A DNA stretch of 64,000 nt from Plotosus lineatus (Eukaryota; Chordata; Actinopteri; Siluriformes; Plotosidae): contig CM045735.1 in NCBI GenBank assembly GCA_024760905.1, positions 12,206,749 to 12,270,748 on the forward strand, read 5' to 3'. Below are positions 31,100 to 42,800 of the stretch, piece after piece. The notes below the pieces were generated by a model. That model worked only from the letters and a program-made list of their open reading frames with translations. It did not search any database and had not been told where the DNA came from. Every line of letters begins with the position of its first letter. Positions within the stretch are counted from its first letter, which is position 1. Made by a program: the position numbers and the translations under genes.

Positions 31100-32100
31100 G
31101 TTTCTCCACCTACTTGAACTCCAGTGCACCAGTGGGGACATGTGTCGAAATTGGCCTGCCACCCCACGGTTCACCAGACCCTTTTCCTCCTGCAACAATG
31201 CTTCTGGTGACCAACCATAGCAGCCTACACCAGGGAGTTCATCGCAGCCTGTGCCATCTGAGCCCGAAACAAGTGACACTGTGCGGGTCTCCCCCAATCC
31301 TTGCCCATATCGCATCATCCTGGACTTTGTCACTGGTCTATCCCCATCTGAAGGCAACACTGTCATCCTGACCATAGTAGACCTCTTCTCAAATTCGGTC
31401 TATTTCATCACCCTACCCAAGTTCCCATCAGCCATGGAGACAGCTGTCCTGCTGGTCCAAATTGTTTTCAGTCTCCATGGGATTCCCCAGGACATTGTTT
31501 CCCACCGAGGCCCCCAGTTCCAGTTCGTATCCAGGGTATGGAAAGCATTTTGTGACACCCTAGGAGTTTCCAGCAGCTTGACCTCCAGCTACCACCCACA
31601 ATCTAATGGTCGAGTGGAACAAGCTAATAGGAGCCTAGAATCCTACTTGCATTGTGTCTCCCTTCCTGTCTCCCAGGCTCCTGATTAACACACTTACCAT
31701 GGATTGAATACTCTCATAACCCTCTGGTCTGCACTGCTACTGGTATGTTCTCCTTCATGGTGGTCGACCCCCTCTGTTCCCCAGTCAGGGAACCAAAGTG
31801 GTTGTCTCATCAGTCCAGGCCCACTTTCATGGAGCACACCAAGTCTGGAAGGAAGCTCGTGCTGCCCTGGAGAGGTCAGCAGCTCGGAATCAACGAATCG
31901 CTGATCACCACCGAACACCGGCACCGGTCTATAAGGTCAGGCAACAGGTTTGGCTCTGCTCCAGAGACCTTCCTCTTCACACTGATTCTAAGAAAATGGT
32001 TCCCAAATACATTACACCATCGAGCGCATCATAAATCCCAGTGCTGTCCAGCTGAAACTCCCAGCGGCTCTTAAGGTACATCCTGTTTTCCATGTCTCCC
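31100..32100 (+). pseudogene. gypsy integrase relic
   Basis: 31251-31688 is open. It contains [20 protein letters not shown] with the first catalytic aspartate, then [20 protein letters not shown] (SHRGPQF replaces the usual SDRGPQF, so the second catalytic aspartate is lost) and [20 protein letters not shown] with the catalytic glutamate. C-terminal integrase pieces follow to about 32100. Confidence 0.82.
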
Positions 32101-32139
32101 TGGTGAAACCCGTGGTAGAAGGCCCCCTTCATTCTCCTA

Positions 32140-32405
32140 CAAATCTACTCCCTATAACGACAAGCTGCACGTTCCCCTCAGCGCCAGAAGATTGTCCCGC
32201 ATCATGCAGTTGATATCCCGTGTTTCTCTCGGGCCCCTAGTTATAGCTGTACGCAGCCAGTTTTCCACGCCTCATTCACCAGTGTTTTATTATTTGTTAT
32301 TTTCCCTTCGTCACCATCCATGTTTGTGTTTGTCTGCTGTTTGCAGTGTTGCCCTGAGCAAAATAAATCATTCCTGTTGCACGGTCTCCTGCATTTCTGA
32401 GTCGA
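32140..32405 (+). repeat. 3' LTR, partial
   Basis: Counterpart of 27390-27620. It has an extra GTTTGTCTGCTGTTTGCAGTG segment absent from the 5' LTR and lacks the 5' part. LTR divergence is visible by eye, so the insertion is old. Confidence 0.7.
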
Positions 32406-32422
32406 GCTGAGAGCTGAAGCAT

Positions 32423-32943
32423 TTTTTCCTTTCGGCTGTTCCTTTGAGGGGCCGCCACAGTGAATCATCTGCCTCCATCTCACCCTATCCTCTGCATCTT
32501 CTTCTCTTACACCAACTACCTTCATGTCCTCCTTCACCACATCCATGAATCGTCTCTTTGGTCTTCCTCTAGGCCTTCTGCCTGGTAGTTCTAACCTCAG
32601 CATCCTACTACCAATATACTCACCATCCCTCCTCTGTACATGTCCAAACCATCTCAATCTAGCCTCTCTGACTTTGTATCCAAAACATCTTACATGTGCT
32701 GTCCCTCTGATGTGCTCATTCCTGATCCTATCCATCCTCGTTACTCCCAAAGAAAACCTCAACATGTTCATCTCTTCTACCTCCAGCTCTGCCTCCTGTC
32801 TTTTCCCCAGCGCCACTGTCTCTAAACCATACAACATCGCTGGCCTCATCACCGTCTTGTACACTTTTCCTTTCATTCCTGCCGATACTTTCCTATCACA
32901 CGTCACACCGGACAGTGTTCTCCAACTATTCCAACCTGCCTGC
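32423..32943 (-). pseudogene. LINE-a, 5'-truncated, 13-bp target duplication
   Basis: Flanked by AGAGCTGAAGCAT at 32410-32422 and 32944-32956. The minus strand encodes AGWNSWRTLSGVTCDRKVSA, then LGVTRMDRIRNEHIRGTAHV, then the RWFGHVQRRDGEYIG...CGGP terminus and the conserved 3' tail. The frame is open throughout, so it is relatively young, but it lacks all catalytic domains. Confidence 0.9.
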
Positions 32944-32956
32944 AGAGCTGAAGCAT

Positions 32957-34213
32957 AACAAGTATTATTATTTGTTATTATTATGTTATTAGTGTTATTA
33001 TAATTTTGTTGAAAGAAATGTGTTCGAGGTGTTTCCTTGGGCATTTTTGATTAGGAAAAAACTAGCAATAATTTTTTTTTTAACTACAAAATAACAGAGA
33101 GTTGGTTCCTTTCCCCATTTATAAACTGCACAGTTTCAGTGCACCAGTGCTCATCTTGGCTATAAACCTGGTCCCGCTACACGAAGACAGATATAACAGA
33201 TCCACCTGGCGTCAACTACAAAGAAAAACATTGTTTGGTTAGGGCGTGTTAGAGAAAACACTGATTGTATTGAAGCATATACAAGGGCCTCAAAGTGAAA
33301 CCTCCAACAAGGTATTTCAGAGCTGATAGCTCTACTGTGTAAAAATATTTCTTTAAAAAGTCCTCCGCAATACTAATTATTAGTTAGAACAATACGGTAG
33401 CAACAGAACCATGAAAGTGGCTTATACTATTTTGGATTGTATTTATAATGATTTTATGACTAATATCTTGTTTTCGTATGGGTCACTACTGGGTTTGCTC
33501 CAAATCAAAATCCAAAATTTTATGAACTGGTGTCTCATTCCAAGGCAGCCATGCTAACCACTACACCACCGTGTTCCCCAGCACAACCCTGAACAGGATA
33601 AAGAGTGCATGGAAAATGACTGTTTCTTTCATGTTGTTCAAGCACAAAAGAGATGATATAATAAAAAAAAAAAAGCAGACAGATAATGACTTCTTTTCAT
33701 GTAAAGTTATTATAGTGCCATGGTTCTCACAGCGGGGCCAATGAAATACCGGCAGGGGGACTTCTGCAATTTTATGAATGTTGTATAGTAAGCACAATCC
33801 ACCATTATCAAAGCTATAATTTTATTTATTGATTTGTTGTGGTTATTGGACTGTTTGCATGACTACTAAAATGAATCCATGCCTTAATACTCACAGACCA
33901 CAAAACGAAGAAAGTTCAGAAATAAGCAACAATATGACAATAAAAAAAGAAGAGAGTACTATTGTCTACATTTCAAAAATAATAATCATAAAACAGATGT
34001 CAGATTATCGCCAGAAAATAAATATGTACCATGGCGATGCATTAAAATTAATTAATAATTTTTTTTAGTTTACAAAGCCCAGCATGCTGAAAATTTTGAG
34101 AAGCTCTGATGTCGTGGATCATAGCAATTCTACAGGATGTTGAACCTGCAAACTTTCCTGCAAAAACAATTTGCTGAATATAAATCAGAATGTTTCGCTT
34201 ATCCTGGAGGAAG
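32957..34213. other. No recognised feature
   Basis: AT-rich DNA. A hint of a SINE-B head end (CTAACCACTACACCACCGTG) lies at 33553-33572. No gene recognised. Confidence 0.4.
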
Positions 34214-34229
34214 TTGTGTCAAATTAATG

Positions 34230-34996
34230 TCTGTCTTCCTTTCGGTTTTTTCCCTTTTACTCGGGAGTCGCCACAGCGAATCATCTGATTCGGCAGAGGT
34301 TTTTACGTCGGATGCCCTTCCTGTCATAACCCTTTTTAGCAAGGGACAGAAACACGCTGACGACTTTGCAGCTACTCTTTACGAAAGTCAGCAATGGTTC
34401 TTTTACATGTGGTAGGCCTCCGTCAGTCCCGAAGGACTATGGCTGCGCTCTGGCTGGTATCCCGGCTGGTGATACTCCCCAGTGCGCAGAGCCTGGGTAG
34501 GGAGTAATGAGGGACAGGCTGTTACCCAAGCAGCAAGTCCCCCCCCTGTCTCGGCGCCACCGGAAGGATCCAATGGAAAGGCAAGTGCTGATACGACTGG
34601 GTTCCAGTGCCGCTGCAGGAGAGAATCTACGGTCAATTTAGAATGGCCAATTAACCTACAGTGCATGTCTTTGGATTGCGGGAGGAAACCGGAGCACCCG
34701 GAGGAAACCCGCACAAGCACGGGGAGAACATGCAAATTCCACACAGAAACGCCCAGGCCGGGAATCGAACCCAGGCCTTCTTGCTGTGAGGCGGACGTGC
34801 TAACCACTACGCCACCGTGCCGCCATGGTTCTTTTACATGCCTCTCACCAAAGACAGTGAGAGACATGGCCTGCCTTTGATAACCCAGTTAGCTGCACTG
34901 GGGGGACAGTGACAACCTTGTGGAGAGTGGGACTCGAACCCCCCAACCTCTGGATCAGAGATCCAGCACCCTATACCACTAGACCACCACTGCCCC
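34230..34996 (-). mobile_element. SINE-A1 with 16-bp target duplication, hosting SINE-B
   Basis: Flanked by TTGTGTCAAATTAATG at 34214-34229 and 34997-35012. LINE-a-like tail at 34230-34310, tRNA-like head at 34996-34915. The body is split at ATGGTTCTTTTACATG by SINE-B. Confidence 0.93.
34410..34824 (-). mobile_element. SINE-B, full length, 16-bp target duplication
   Basis: Flanked by ATGGTTCTTTTACATG at 34394-34409 and 34825-34840. tRNA-like head at 34824-34750 and tail ending GGTAGGCCTCC at 34410-34420. Very similar to 1230-1630. Together the two define a SINE of about 400-415 bp. Confidence 0.93.
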
Positions 34997-35046
34997 TTGT
35001 GTCAAATTAATGAAATTATCAAATTAAATTTTAAATGTTTATCCCT

Positions 35047-35120
35047 AGGGGGCAGTACATTGGTGCAGTGGTTTGCACCCCCACTTTACAGCAAAAAGCT
35101 CCTGGGTCAAGGTCCCAAAA
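35047..35120 (+). mobile_element. SINE-B head fragment
   Basis: GGTGCAGTGGTTTGCACCCC and CTCCTGGGTCAAGGTCC resemble the tRNA-like head of SINE-B. Degenerate and short. Confidence 0.4.
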
Positions 35121-35402
35121 GGTGTCGGCACCATATGCTGTGATTTGCTCCAGTTTCCTTGTGATGGATGAAAATGAAAGTACCAGAGAAGGCAGGGCAG
35201 TTGAAAGCTTCTTAACCCTGTAGCACCCCATGTTGCATATGTGCAACAAATTCTAATTATATATATAATAGTATTGCCACTTGTGAGTCAGGCTGTATAG
35301 CCACCCGTCAAAATGCAAATAAGCACTACACCATCACCTCAAAAGACAATAAGATGCCAACAACAACAAGCTAGTCTAATATTCATCACACATGGCCTTA
35401 TA

Positions 35403-36015
35403 CAGGGATCCCGCACTACTTCATGTGTCAATTCATGAGTCTTCAGTGAATCTTTTTTTTTTTTTTTTCAATATTCATCAAATTAAAAAATAAGGAAGTT
35501 AAGGAAGAATAGGGAAAAAATAAGAAAAATGCCATAAAAACAGAGCCAATTATGCAAAAAAAAAAAAAAAAAAAAAAACCCAAACAAAAACAAAACACAA
35601 CCCAAAACCTCCCATCAAAATTTCTATGTGAAGTGCACATCTGAGTGTGTGCCCACGCGTCTGCTTATGTGTATTTATATTTTATTTATGTCTTCTGCAT
35701 TATTTTTGAACGTTTTTAATTGTTATTATAAGCATTTATAGCATTGAATATGTATTTATTGATATTATATACACATATACATGTACGTATACTACGTATA
35801 CACCAGTCAGTGGGGGTTACAATTCAGTGGTCACAGGGGGATCTCGGTCCCAATTAACCACGAACGTGAGGGATCCCTGTATTATATACACATGTACAAG
35901 TACGTATACATCAGTGTGTGTGTGTGTGTGAGTGTGGGGGGTCGATCCTACTTCGCAGAAATCGGCGGTTGCGGGGGTCTTGGTCCCCATTAATTGCAGA
36001 AAGTGAAGGATCCCT

Positions 36016-36016
<1 letters not shown>
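35403..36016 (-). mobile_element. TgA element with a duplicated terminus
   Basis: Right-type terminus at 35403, interior, then the left terminus twice: once ending at 35879 and again at 36016. The second carries its own TATACACATGTACAAGTACG and a fresh copy of the end. A terminal duplication or a second, mostly deleted copy explains this. Confidence 0.75.
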
Positions 36017-36053
<37 letters not shown>

Positions 36054-36080
36054 GTTGTTGTTGTTGTTGTTGTTGTTGTT
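36017..36080. repeat. (TTA)n then (TTG)n microsatellite
   Basis: Trinucleotide array directly abutting the TgA end. Confidence 0.95.
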
Positions 36081-36673
36081 AACACCTTTGCAGAAAATCA
36101 TATTTCAGCAGCAAAACCACCAAACATGAACTAAAGGCAGATGTGCAGAACATTTTGTGTTATGGATCCTTTCACAGATGTGATTACCAGCAAATTAATT
36201 TGCTATCATGACCCTGACCTGCCACTGTCTCGCCCTTCAGTGCTGCTTACAGATGTAAGGTTCATTATTTAATAATCATGATTAGGATATGTTAAATATG
36301 AGACAATCAGAAATAATAAGATAATCAGATGATGATAATAATAATAATAATAATAATAATATTTATATATATATATATATATCAAATAATATATATCAAA
36401 TAATCATGTTTAACAATACGGGACGGGAACTTGTTTCTCTTTTCATCCACATAAACATGTCTTCCTAATATAAACTATCACAATCTACAGTAGCCTGCAC
36501 TGTTCAGTTTGAGATCACACTGCTGATAATCTGATAAAGTGCTGATTGCACTTCCTGTTGCATGAGAATAAGATGCAGTTATCTAGTGCTCTATGCATGA
36601 GGTTGATTAACTCTTCACCGTATCCCTCAGAACTGGTGAAGCATCACTCTGTCCTGCTCAAAAATAATGAAAA
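36081..36673. other. No recognised gene; short (TAA)n and (TA)n tracts
   Basis: (AATAAT)n at 36332-36360 and (TA)n at 36365-36382. Otherwise unremarkable. Confidence 0.45.
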
Positions 36674-36680
36674 CATATTA

Positions 36681-37490
36681 CAGTGGTACCTGTCTGTCTG
36701 TCTTCCTTTTGGCTTTTTCCCTTTTACTTTTTTCCCTTTTATCCCATGATGCCGTGCTTTTTTACTTCGGATGCCCTTCCTGTCACAACCATTTTAGCAA
36801 GGGACAGAAACACGCTGACGACTTTGCAGCCTACTCTTTACGAAAGTCAGCAATGGTTCTTTTACATGCCTCTCACCAAAGACAGTGAGAGACATGGCCT
36901 GCCTTTGATAACGCAGTTAGCTGGACTGGGGGGGGGGGGGGGGGGGGGAGACAGTGACAACCTTGTGGAGAGTGGGACTCGAACCCCCAACCTTAGGATC
37001 AGCGATCCAGCGCCCTATACCACTAGACCACCACTGCCCCATATTACAGTGGTACCTCACCTTACGAAAGAGTCACCAAACGAAAAAAAAAGAAATTCAG
37101 ATTACGAAAAGCATTTTCCTAAAATTTTTGTCTCCGGATAAGAAAAACATTCATGTTACGAAAGTGCCATCTTAAAAAAAAAAAAAAAAAAAACCCACCC
37201 CATTCAAACATTCAAACAATGCACAAGCTGCTCTCCCATCAATGACATTCAAACATCCCGCCCTGCTGGCCTCCCGTTGGCCAACAACTGAGCTGTCGTT
37301 CATGTCGCCTTCACTACTACGATATTGAAGCAGAAGGAGGTCTTAAAAGGTATGCTTTTATCATTTTTAAAGGGTTTTGGGGGTAGTATCGGGAGCCTTG
37401 GAACGAATCACGCGTTTTACATCTAAAATGTGTTTCAGTTTACGAAAAAAGCTCTGGAACGGATTAATTTCGTAAGGTGAGATACCACTG
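36681..37490 (+). mobile_element. TgB element hosting SINE-A1
   Basis: Left terminus CAGTGGTACCT, interrupted and repeated by the SINE duplication. Interior matches the other TgB copies. Right terminus GGTGAGATACCACTG at 37490. It is shorter than 14337-15123 because most of the interior is deleted. Confidence 0.85.
36692..37040 (-). mobile_element. SINE-A1 with 17-bp target duplication
   Basis: ATATTACAGTGGTACCT at 36675-36691 and 37041-37057 is the TgB left end, duplicated on insertion. LINE-a-like tail at left, tRNA-like head at right, a G20-class run near 36929-36948. Confidence 0.92.
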
Positions 37491-37639
37491 TATTTTGTTG
37501 ACACAAATAGGATGTGTCTGCAAAGAAAGCTACACAACACACCATTGATTTACACGTTAATTTCTTATCATGCACTATATATTTTTCCAAGATGAGATGG
37601 ATATTGCTGAGTAGTCTACAATACTAAACGTGAAGGGGC

Positions 37640-37957
37640 CCCCCACCAAGCCCAAATCACAGTCATGGACAGTTCATGTACATTCTAGTCATACTTAGAA
37701 CTACAGGTTTTGTGGGGTGTACCAAAATGCTGGTATCCAAGGAGGGACAACCATTATGCTGAGAAGAGTGTCATAGATGCTCATGGCTCAATGATGCACT
37801 TGTGGATTGAGGTTCTGATCCCACAGAAGATCGCTGTAGCATAAAATCTGAAGCTGCTTCTACTGGTTCTGAAAAAAAGCTTTCAGAATACAGTGGACTG
37901 CAGCTTGCTGTATACTGTCCTTCCTGGGTGCAGACCAGTCAGGTGGTGTTAATGTTA
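37640..37957. other. Possible DNA-transposon relic
   Basis: Phrases such as GTGGTGTTAATGTTATAG and GGACAACCATTATGCTGAGA resemble a common fish repeat that also seems present at 62537-62760 (GCCATAACATTACCAC). The family is not identified. Confidence 0.3.
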
Positions 37958-37970
37958 TAGTTCATGGTAT

Positions 37971-38222
37971 CTTCTTCTTCTTCTTTTCCTTTCGGCTTTT
38001 CCCTTCAGGGGTCGCCACAGCGAATCATCTGCCTCCATCTCACCCTATCCTCTGCATCTTCTTCTCTTACACCAACGACCTTCATGTCCTCCTTCACCAC
38101 AGCCATGAATCGTCTCTTTGGTCTTCCTCTAGGCCTTCTGCCTGGTAGTTCCAGCCTCAGCATCCTATTACCAATATACTCACTATCCCTCCTCTGTACA
38201 TGTCCAAACCATCTCAATCTAC
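37971..38222 (-). pseudogene. LINE-a 3' end with 16-bp target duplication
   Basis: TTATAGTTCATGGTAT (37955-37970) and TTATAGTCCATGGTAT (38223-38238), one mismatch. The insert encodes the last 70 residues of LINE-a (RWFGHVQRRDSEYIG...CGDP) on the minus strand and ends in (TTC)n. Confidence 0.88.
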
Positions 38223-38384
38223 TTATAGTCCATGGTATATAGTCACTATATTAACTAATATAAATATTTAGGTTGAGTTCCAATAAAGTTAGTGTTTACT
38301 TTCAGTAAAAAAAAAAAAAAAATACAGCCATGATATAACTTGTCTTTTCAATGTTATTCAGAAACATATTTCTTTTCAAGTCAC

Positions 38385-38463
38385 AACCCGTGGAGAGGGG
38401 GGCTTGAACCCCTAACCTTAGGATCAGTGATCCAGCTGCTTTACCACCAGGTCACCACTGCTC
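38385..38463 (-). mobile_element. SINE-A head fragment
   Basis: GGGCTTGAACCCCTAACCTT and ACCACCAGGTCACCACTGC are the SINE-A tRNA-like head on the minus strand. Confidence 0.6.
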
Positions 38464-39960
38464 TAATTTACTTTTTATTTAAGTCAAATATTTCATGTGA
38501 ACAATTAATCATTTTTATTTTTCAAAAATGTATGTTGAGAAATTAATATTTTTTCTTATCTATCTATCTCTTTGTTATGTTTACATTGTTTCTATCCTGA
38601 TTGTGTAATCTATTAAAGTGCACAAATGTCTATGATGATGTCATCCAGAAGGCACACATGCCTCAGCTGCCTTGAACCTGAATTCCTCTAGGTGCAGTGA
38701 CGTATCACTTTTGAAAGACTGTTCTTTGAACATGAGTCTTCAGAACATGAGGAACCGACTCCAAAGAACCGGACACTCCTTCGCCAATGCCTATAAAAAA
38801 CAAGATAGAATTTCATTATAGTAGTGATTCGTTACTAGTCTACATTAAAAAGGCTGAAATACCAGTTTGTGTCAGTGATCATGTTATTATGTTAATCATA
38901 TGTAAAGTAGGGTACCATAACTGATCTGATCACTGACTTCCTTTTGGGGGGAGTGGCTGTCAGGTGTTTATTATGCAAAATACTGTTGGATATTTTTGCA
39001 TGAGATCTTAATCTCTGGAACACACGACTTAGTTTCTGAAACCTGTTACGCAAAGAGAGTGAATCATCTAATGTTACCTTGATAAAAACATGATTTACTG
39101 AGAATTTCTCATATTGATGTTGACTTTAAAGGTATTTTATATTCTCACACTTATCCAATAGCCCATTGAGCTACACTGTGTGCTTCCCAATGAAACAGTG
39201 GGCCAGAGCTCTATCATTGATGCCATAATTAAAGGTTTATTCTGTTTATTTATGTGGTTCGGGGCACAGGTTTCATTTCTAACTGAAGGTGTGTACCATG
39301 GAACTGCTGTGTATTACTGGAAAGACAACACATTGCTTTTTTATGATTGCTATTCAATTAATTTATGTCAGGTCAGGTTTTGCCCTGCTACTGGTAACAT
39401 GTGAGTCAGTACAAACTGTTGCACGGTCAAGTGGTCGGTGACTAAACCGGCTCCCCCACCAGTGCTAAATTTGGTGAAGAGGGTGGCTAGCAACCCAGCA
39501 GGAATAAATACAAGACATATCAAAGGGCGGATGAACTCTTTAGAGTCAATGGCCAGCTAGCTAGAGATGGTGTCTCAATAAAAACACCCCGCACAAAGAA
39601 CTTTGGGCCTCTACTGCGGATTTTTTGACCCTTTGTATACAGCCATGACAAGCTGTTATGGCTGCCGCCTACTCCAGAATTCTGGCATGGCACTCAGATT
39701 TGATTGATCGATTCAATTAATTGGATTTGATTCCAATTTAAATGAGGAATGGCATCGTATGACCTTAAGTGTGAAAATTTGGTCGCCATCTTGTTGAGAT
39801 GATTCTTTGAAACATGACAGACCGAGATTGGTGAACATGGATCAGACATGCAAGCAAAAAAAAAGTGAAGTACAAACAAGCAAAGAAAGATCCCCATGGA
39901 TTGCAGTATTGTGCAACAAAGCTATTCCTATGAGCATTGAGATATAATGAAAAAATATGA
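38464..39960. other. No recognised feature
   Basis: The longest stretch in the window with no repeat family I can name. Short open frames (for example 39180-39404) show no domain. Confidence 0.45.
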
Positions 39961-39961
39961 T

Positions 39962-40330
39962 TGGCAGTGTTGGGTGTGTAGTGGTTAGCATGTGACTTCA
40001 CAGCAACATTGGTCCTGAGTATGAATCTCAGACTTCCCAAGAGGGCATTTCTGTGTGGTGTTTGCATGTTATCCCTCTGTTTGCCTGTTTGCGTGGGTTT
40101 TCTTGAGGTACTTAGATTTCCTCTAAGTCCAAGCCTGCACTCTATAGTGGGCGAATTAGCTGTACAAAATTGCCCCATAGAGCGCGAGTGTGAATGGTTG
40201 TGTATTTTGACTTTGTGCTCAGAGCTGTTCAGGATGTACCCTGCTTTTGCCCATGATTGGTTGACATAGGCTCCAGCATCTCTGCAACCCCAGAAGGATT
40301 AAGCAGTTTGGCAAATTCATTTTGTTTATT
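39962..40330 (+). mobile_element. SINE-B with A2-type tail, old copy
   Basis: Head GTGTAGTGGTTAGCATGTGA, core GTTTGCATGTTATCCCTCTG, tail GGCTCCAGCATCTCTGCAAC then GGATTAAGCAGTT. It shows SINE-B carrying the tail type also used by SINE-A2. Confidence 0.7.
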
Positions 40331-40399
40331 AATGAATGAGTGAATTAACACTGTGGATATAAACTGAAAAAAAAAAAAGTTCACAAAATCTTTCTATTT

Positions 40400-40505
<106 letters not shown>

Positions 40506-40797
40506 GGGCAGTGGTGGCCTGGTGGTAAAGGGCTCTGGATCGCTGATCCTAAGGTTCGGGGTACGAGTCCCACTCTCCACAAGGCCGGCCATGTCTCTCA
40601 CTATGGTGGGAGGTTCATGTAAAAGAACCATTGCTGACTTTCATAAAGAGTAGCTGCATAGCCATCAGTGTGTTTCTGCCCCTTGCTACAGGGTTGTGTC
40701 TGGAAGGGCATCCGACGTAAAACCCTATGCCAAATCAAACATGCAAATCAGATGATTCACAGTGGCGACCCCTGAAAAAGGGGAAAAGCCGAAAGGA
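40506..40797 (+). mobile_element. SINE-A1 with internal deletion, flanked by arrays
   Basis: The head GGGCAGTGGTGGCCTGGTGG and B-box-like GGTTCGGGGTACGAGTCC are present. The segment between CCACAAGG and CCGGCCATG is deleted. The tail GGCGACCCCTGAAAAAGGGG...GCCGAAAGGA is closer to LINE-a than in other SINE-A1 copies. Confidence 0.85.
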
Positions 40798-40842
40798 AAA
40801 TAATAATAATAATGATAAATTATTATTATGATGATGATGATG

Positions 40843-40892
<50 letters not shown>

Positions 40893-40915
40893 TATTATTA
40901 TTATTATTATTATAA
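40798..40915. repeat. (TAA)n/(TTA)n inverted array
   Basis: AATAAT, ATTATT, (GAT)n, AATAAT, then ATTATT. Self-complementary, next to the SINE tail. Confidence 0.95.
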
Positions 40916-41899
40916 AGGAAATCTGCCATCTACAGTCATGTTGATGTGTGTTGCATCTCAATAAAAAGGTGGCGCTGTCCCCACCTCTTTGATTGTGAGC
41001 TGAATGAGTCGACTCTTATTTGGGAGTCGGGCCAAGAGATCTGACTCATTGAAAAGGTCTTGAATTCCCCTCTCATGAGCTGCACTAGTTTACAAAAGCC
41101 TGTGGTAATTTCCTGATGAAGGTGAAAATGGGTGGTGCATCTTCAACACTGAGTTTCCTGAAACAAGTGCGGTCCGACTAAAGCAGATAACTATTTTAAT
41201 ATTACACAATAATTTAAAGATAATATTATGGAAAGATGATCAGGTTTTGCTATTAGGAGGTTCTAAAGACTAAAATTATTAACATGTCACTACTACTGTA
41301 TACTTATCAGTGTTTTTTCTTCTTTTTTTTCATTCAGAAAAATCAGCAAATACCCTTTTTTTTCTTTATTTAACATATTTTTCATGTAATTTTCTCCTAA
41401 TTCATTGGTGGTTCACTGTCGTACACATATTTCAAATGTTCTTTAGAATACACTGATAGTATATTTGTCCTTTTTGTTCTACAAACCTTACATCATATCG
41501 GAAACTAAAACGTAACAAAACACTCATGTTCAGGGATTCACAGATTGATGTAAATTTACTTTACCAGAATTAGACAATATCAAACTTTCTGTAGTATCAT
41601 TAATCAGGGAATTTTTCAAGCTAGGTTGGAAAAAACAGACTTTCTTCTGTATGTTATAAACAATCACCGGAAATAACAACTGCAAATGCCAATTGTTTTG
41701 GTAACCTTTGCCCAACATTGTCGGTTTCGGCCTCACAAACAGCTGGGCTTGCCTGTTGAACCCATTCAGGCTTACTCTACAGGTGTGACAACGCCCCAGC
41801 TTCTCTTACTGCGCATGCTTGAATCTGACATTTGAGCAGATACTCCAAGCAAACAGAAACTCGCCAGGCAGCATTATCACGTAATTTACGGAACAGAAA

Positions 41900-41949
<50 letters not shown>

Positions 41950-42090
41950 AGACAATTTAATCACCTAAAAATGAATGAAAAAGTTGAAGTATGATGTCAA
42001 TGGGAAACAAACATCTAGCTGTGTTGGTAAATGAGGCCACTAAAAAAACCTCACCAATTAAAAAACACCAATCCAACCAATAGTAACTAA
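40916..42090. other. No recognised gene; (CA)n at 41901-41946
   Basis: Contains a CA array of about 23 units. Nothing else recognised. Confidence 0.45.

Positions 42091-42136
<46 letters not shown>
42091..42136. repeat. (ATT)n microsatellite
   Basis: Perfect trinucleotide array. Confidence 0.95.
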
Positions 42137-42164
42137 TGCAAAAAAGATTACATGCTTAAAATTA

Positions 42165-42240
42165 CTAGGGACCCAGGACTCAAACCCAGAGCTGTCTTGC
42201 TGGGAGGTGGATATGCTAACGACTGCGCCACCATGCCGAC
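42165..42240 (-). mobile_element. SINE-B head fragment
   Basis: GGACTCAAACCCAGAGCTGT...GCTAACGACTGCGCCACCAT is the tRNA-like head on the minus strand. Confidence 0.55.
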
Positions 42241-42464
42241 TACTTTGTTAAAAATGATAAATATTAAAGCACAGCATGCCAAGAATGAACTGGACTGTTA
42301 TTAGAAATTATTGCAGGTTATACCTCTGTGTATTAATGTAACTGCCGGTTGTAGACCTTCAGACTCTTATATTGTTTAATTGGGTGAGGTATGTTATAAA
42401 GATACATCAGATATGTATAATGCATTATCCTTACATTCCAAAAAAAAGAATGTTTGAATCCTCA

Positions 42465-42800
42465 TCCATTCATTTTCTGAACTGCTTAATCCTAATTAGG
42501 GTCATGGGGAGGCTGGAACCCATCCCAGCTGACTCCAGGCAAGGGTAGAGTACACCCTGGACAGCTTGCGAGGCCACCACAGTGCAGAAACACGCCGATG
42601 GCTATGCAGCTACTCTTGTCGAAAGTCAGAAATGGTTCTTTTACATGAACCTTACACCATAGACAGTGAGAGACATGGACGGCCTATGATAACCCAGTTA
42701 GCTGCACTGGGGGGACAGTGACAACCTTGTAGAGAGTGGGACTTGAACTCCCAACCATAGGATCAGAGATCCAGCACGTTTTACCACCAGGCCACCTATT
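42465..42800 (-). mobile_element. SINE-A2, near full length
   Basis: A2 tail CATTCATTTTCTGAACTGC at left, body with GGTTCTTTTACATGAACC, head ending CCACCAGGCCACC at right. Confidence 0.82.

Larger units (their letters stand above)
27137..32410 (+). mobile_element. Decayed Ty3/gypsy LTR retrotransposon
   Basis: Two LTR-like regions (about 27137-27620 and 32140-32405) flank gag and pol relics in canonical order: gag, CCHC knuckle, protease, reverse transcriptase, RNase H, integrase. Integrase after RNase H is the Ty3/gypsy order. I see no envelope and no chromodomain. Many stops and frameshifts make it inactive. A hAT MITE interrupts gag and a LINE-a copy sits just beyond the 3' LTR. Confidence 0.88.

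Noticed and set aside
27137..32410. Endogenous retrovirus with envelope
   Set aside because: Integrase is followed directly by the 3' LTR with no envelope frame. The motifs are of Ty3/gypsy type.
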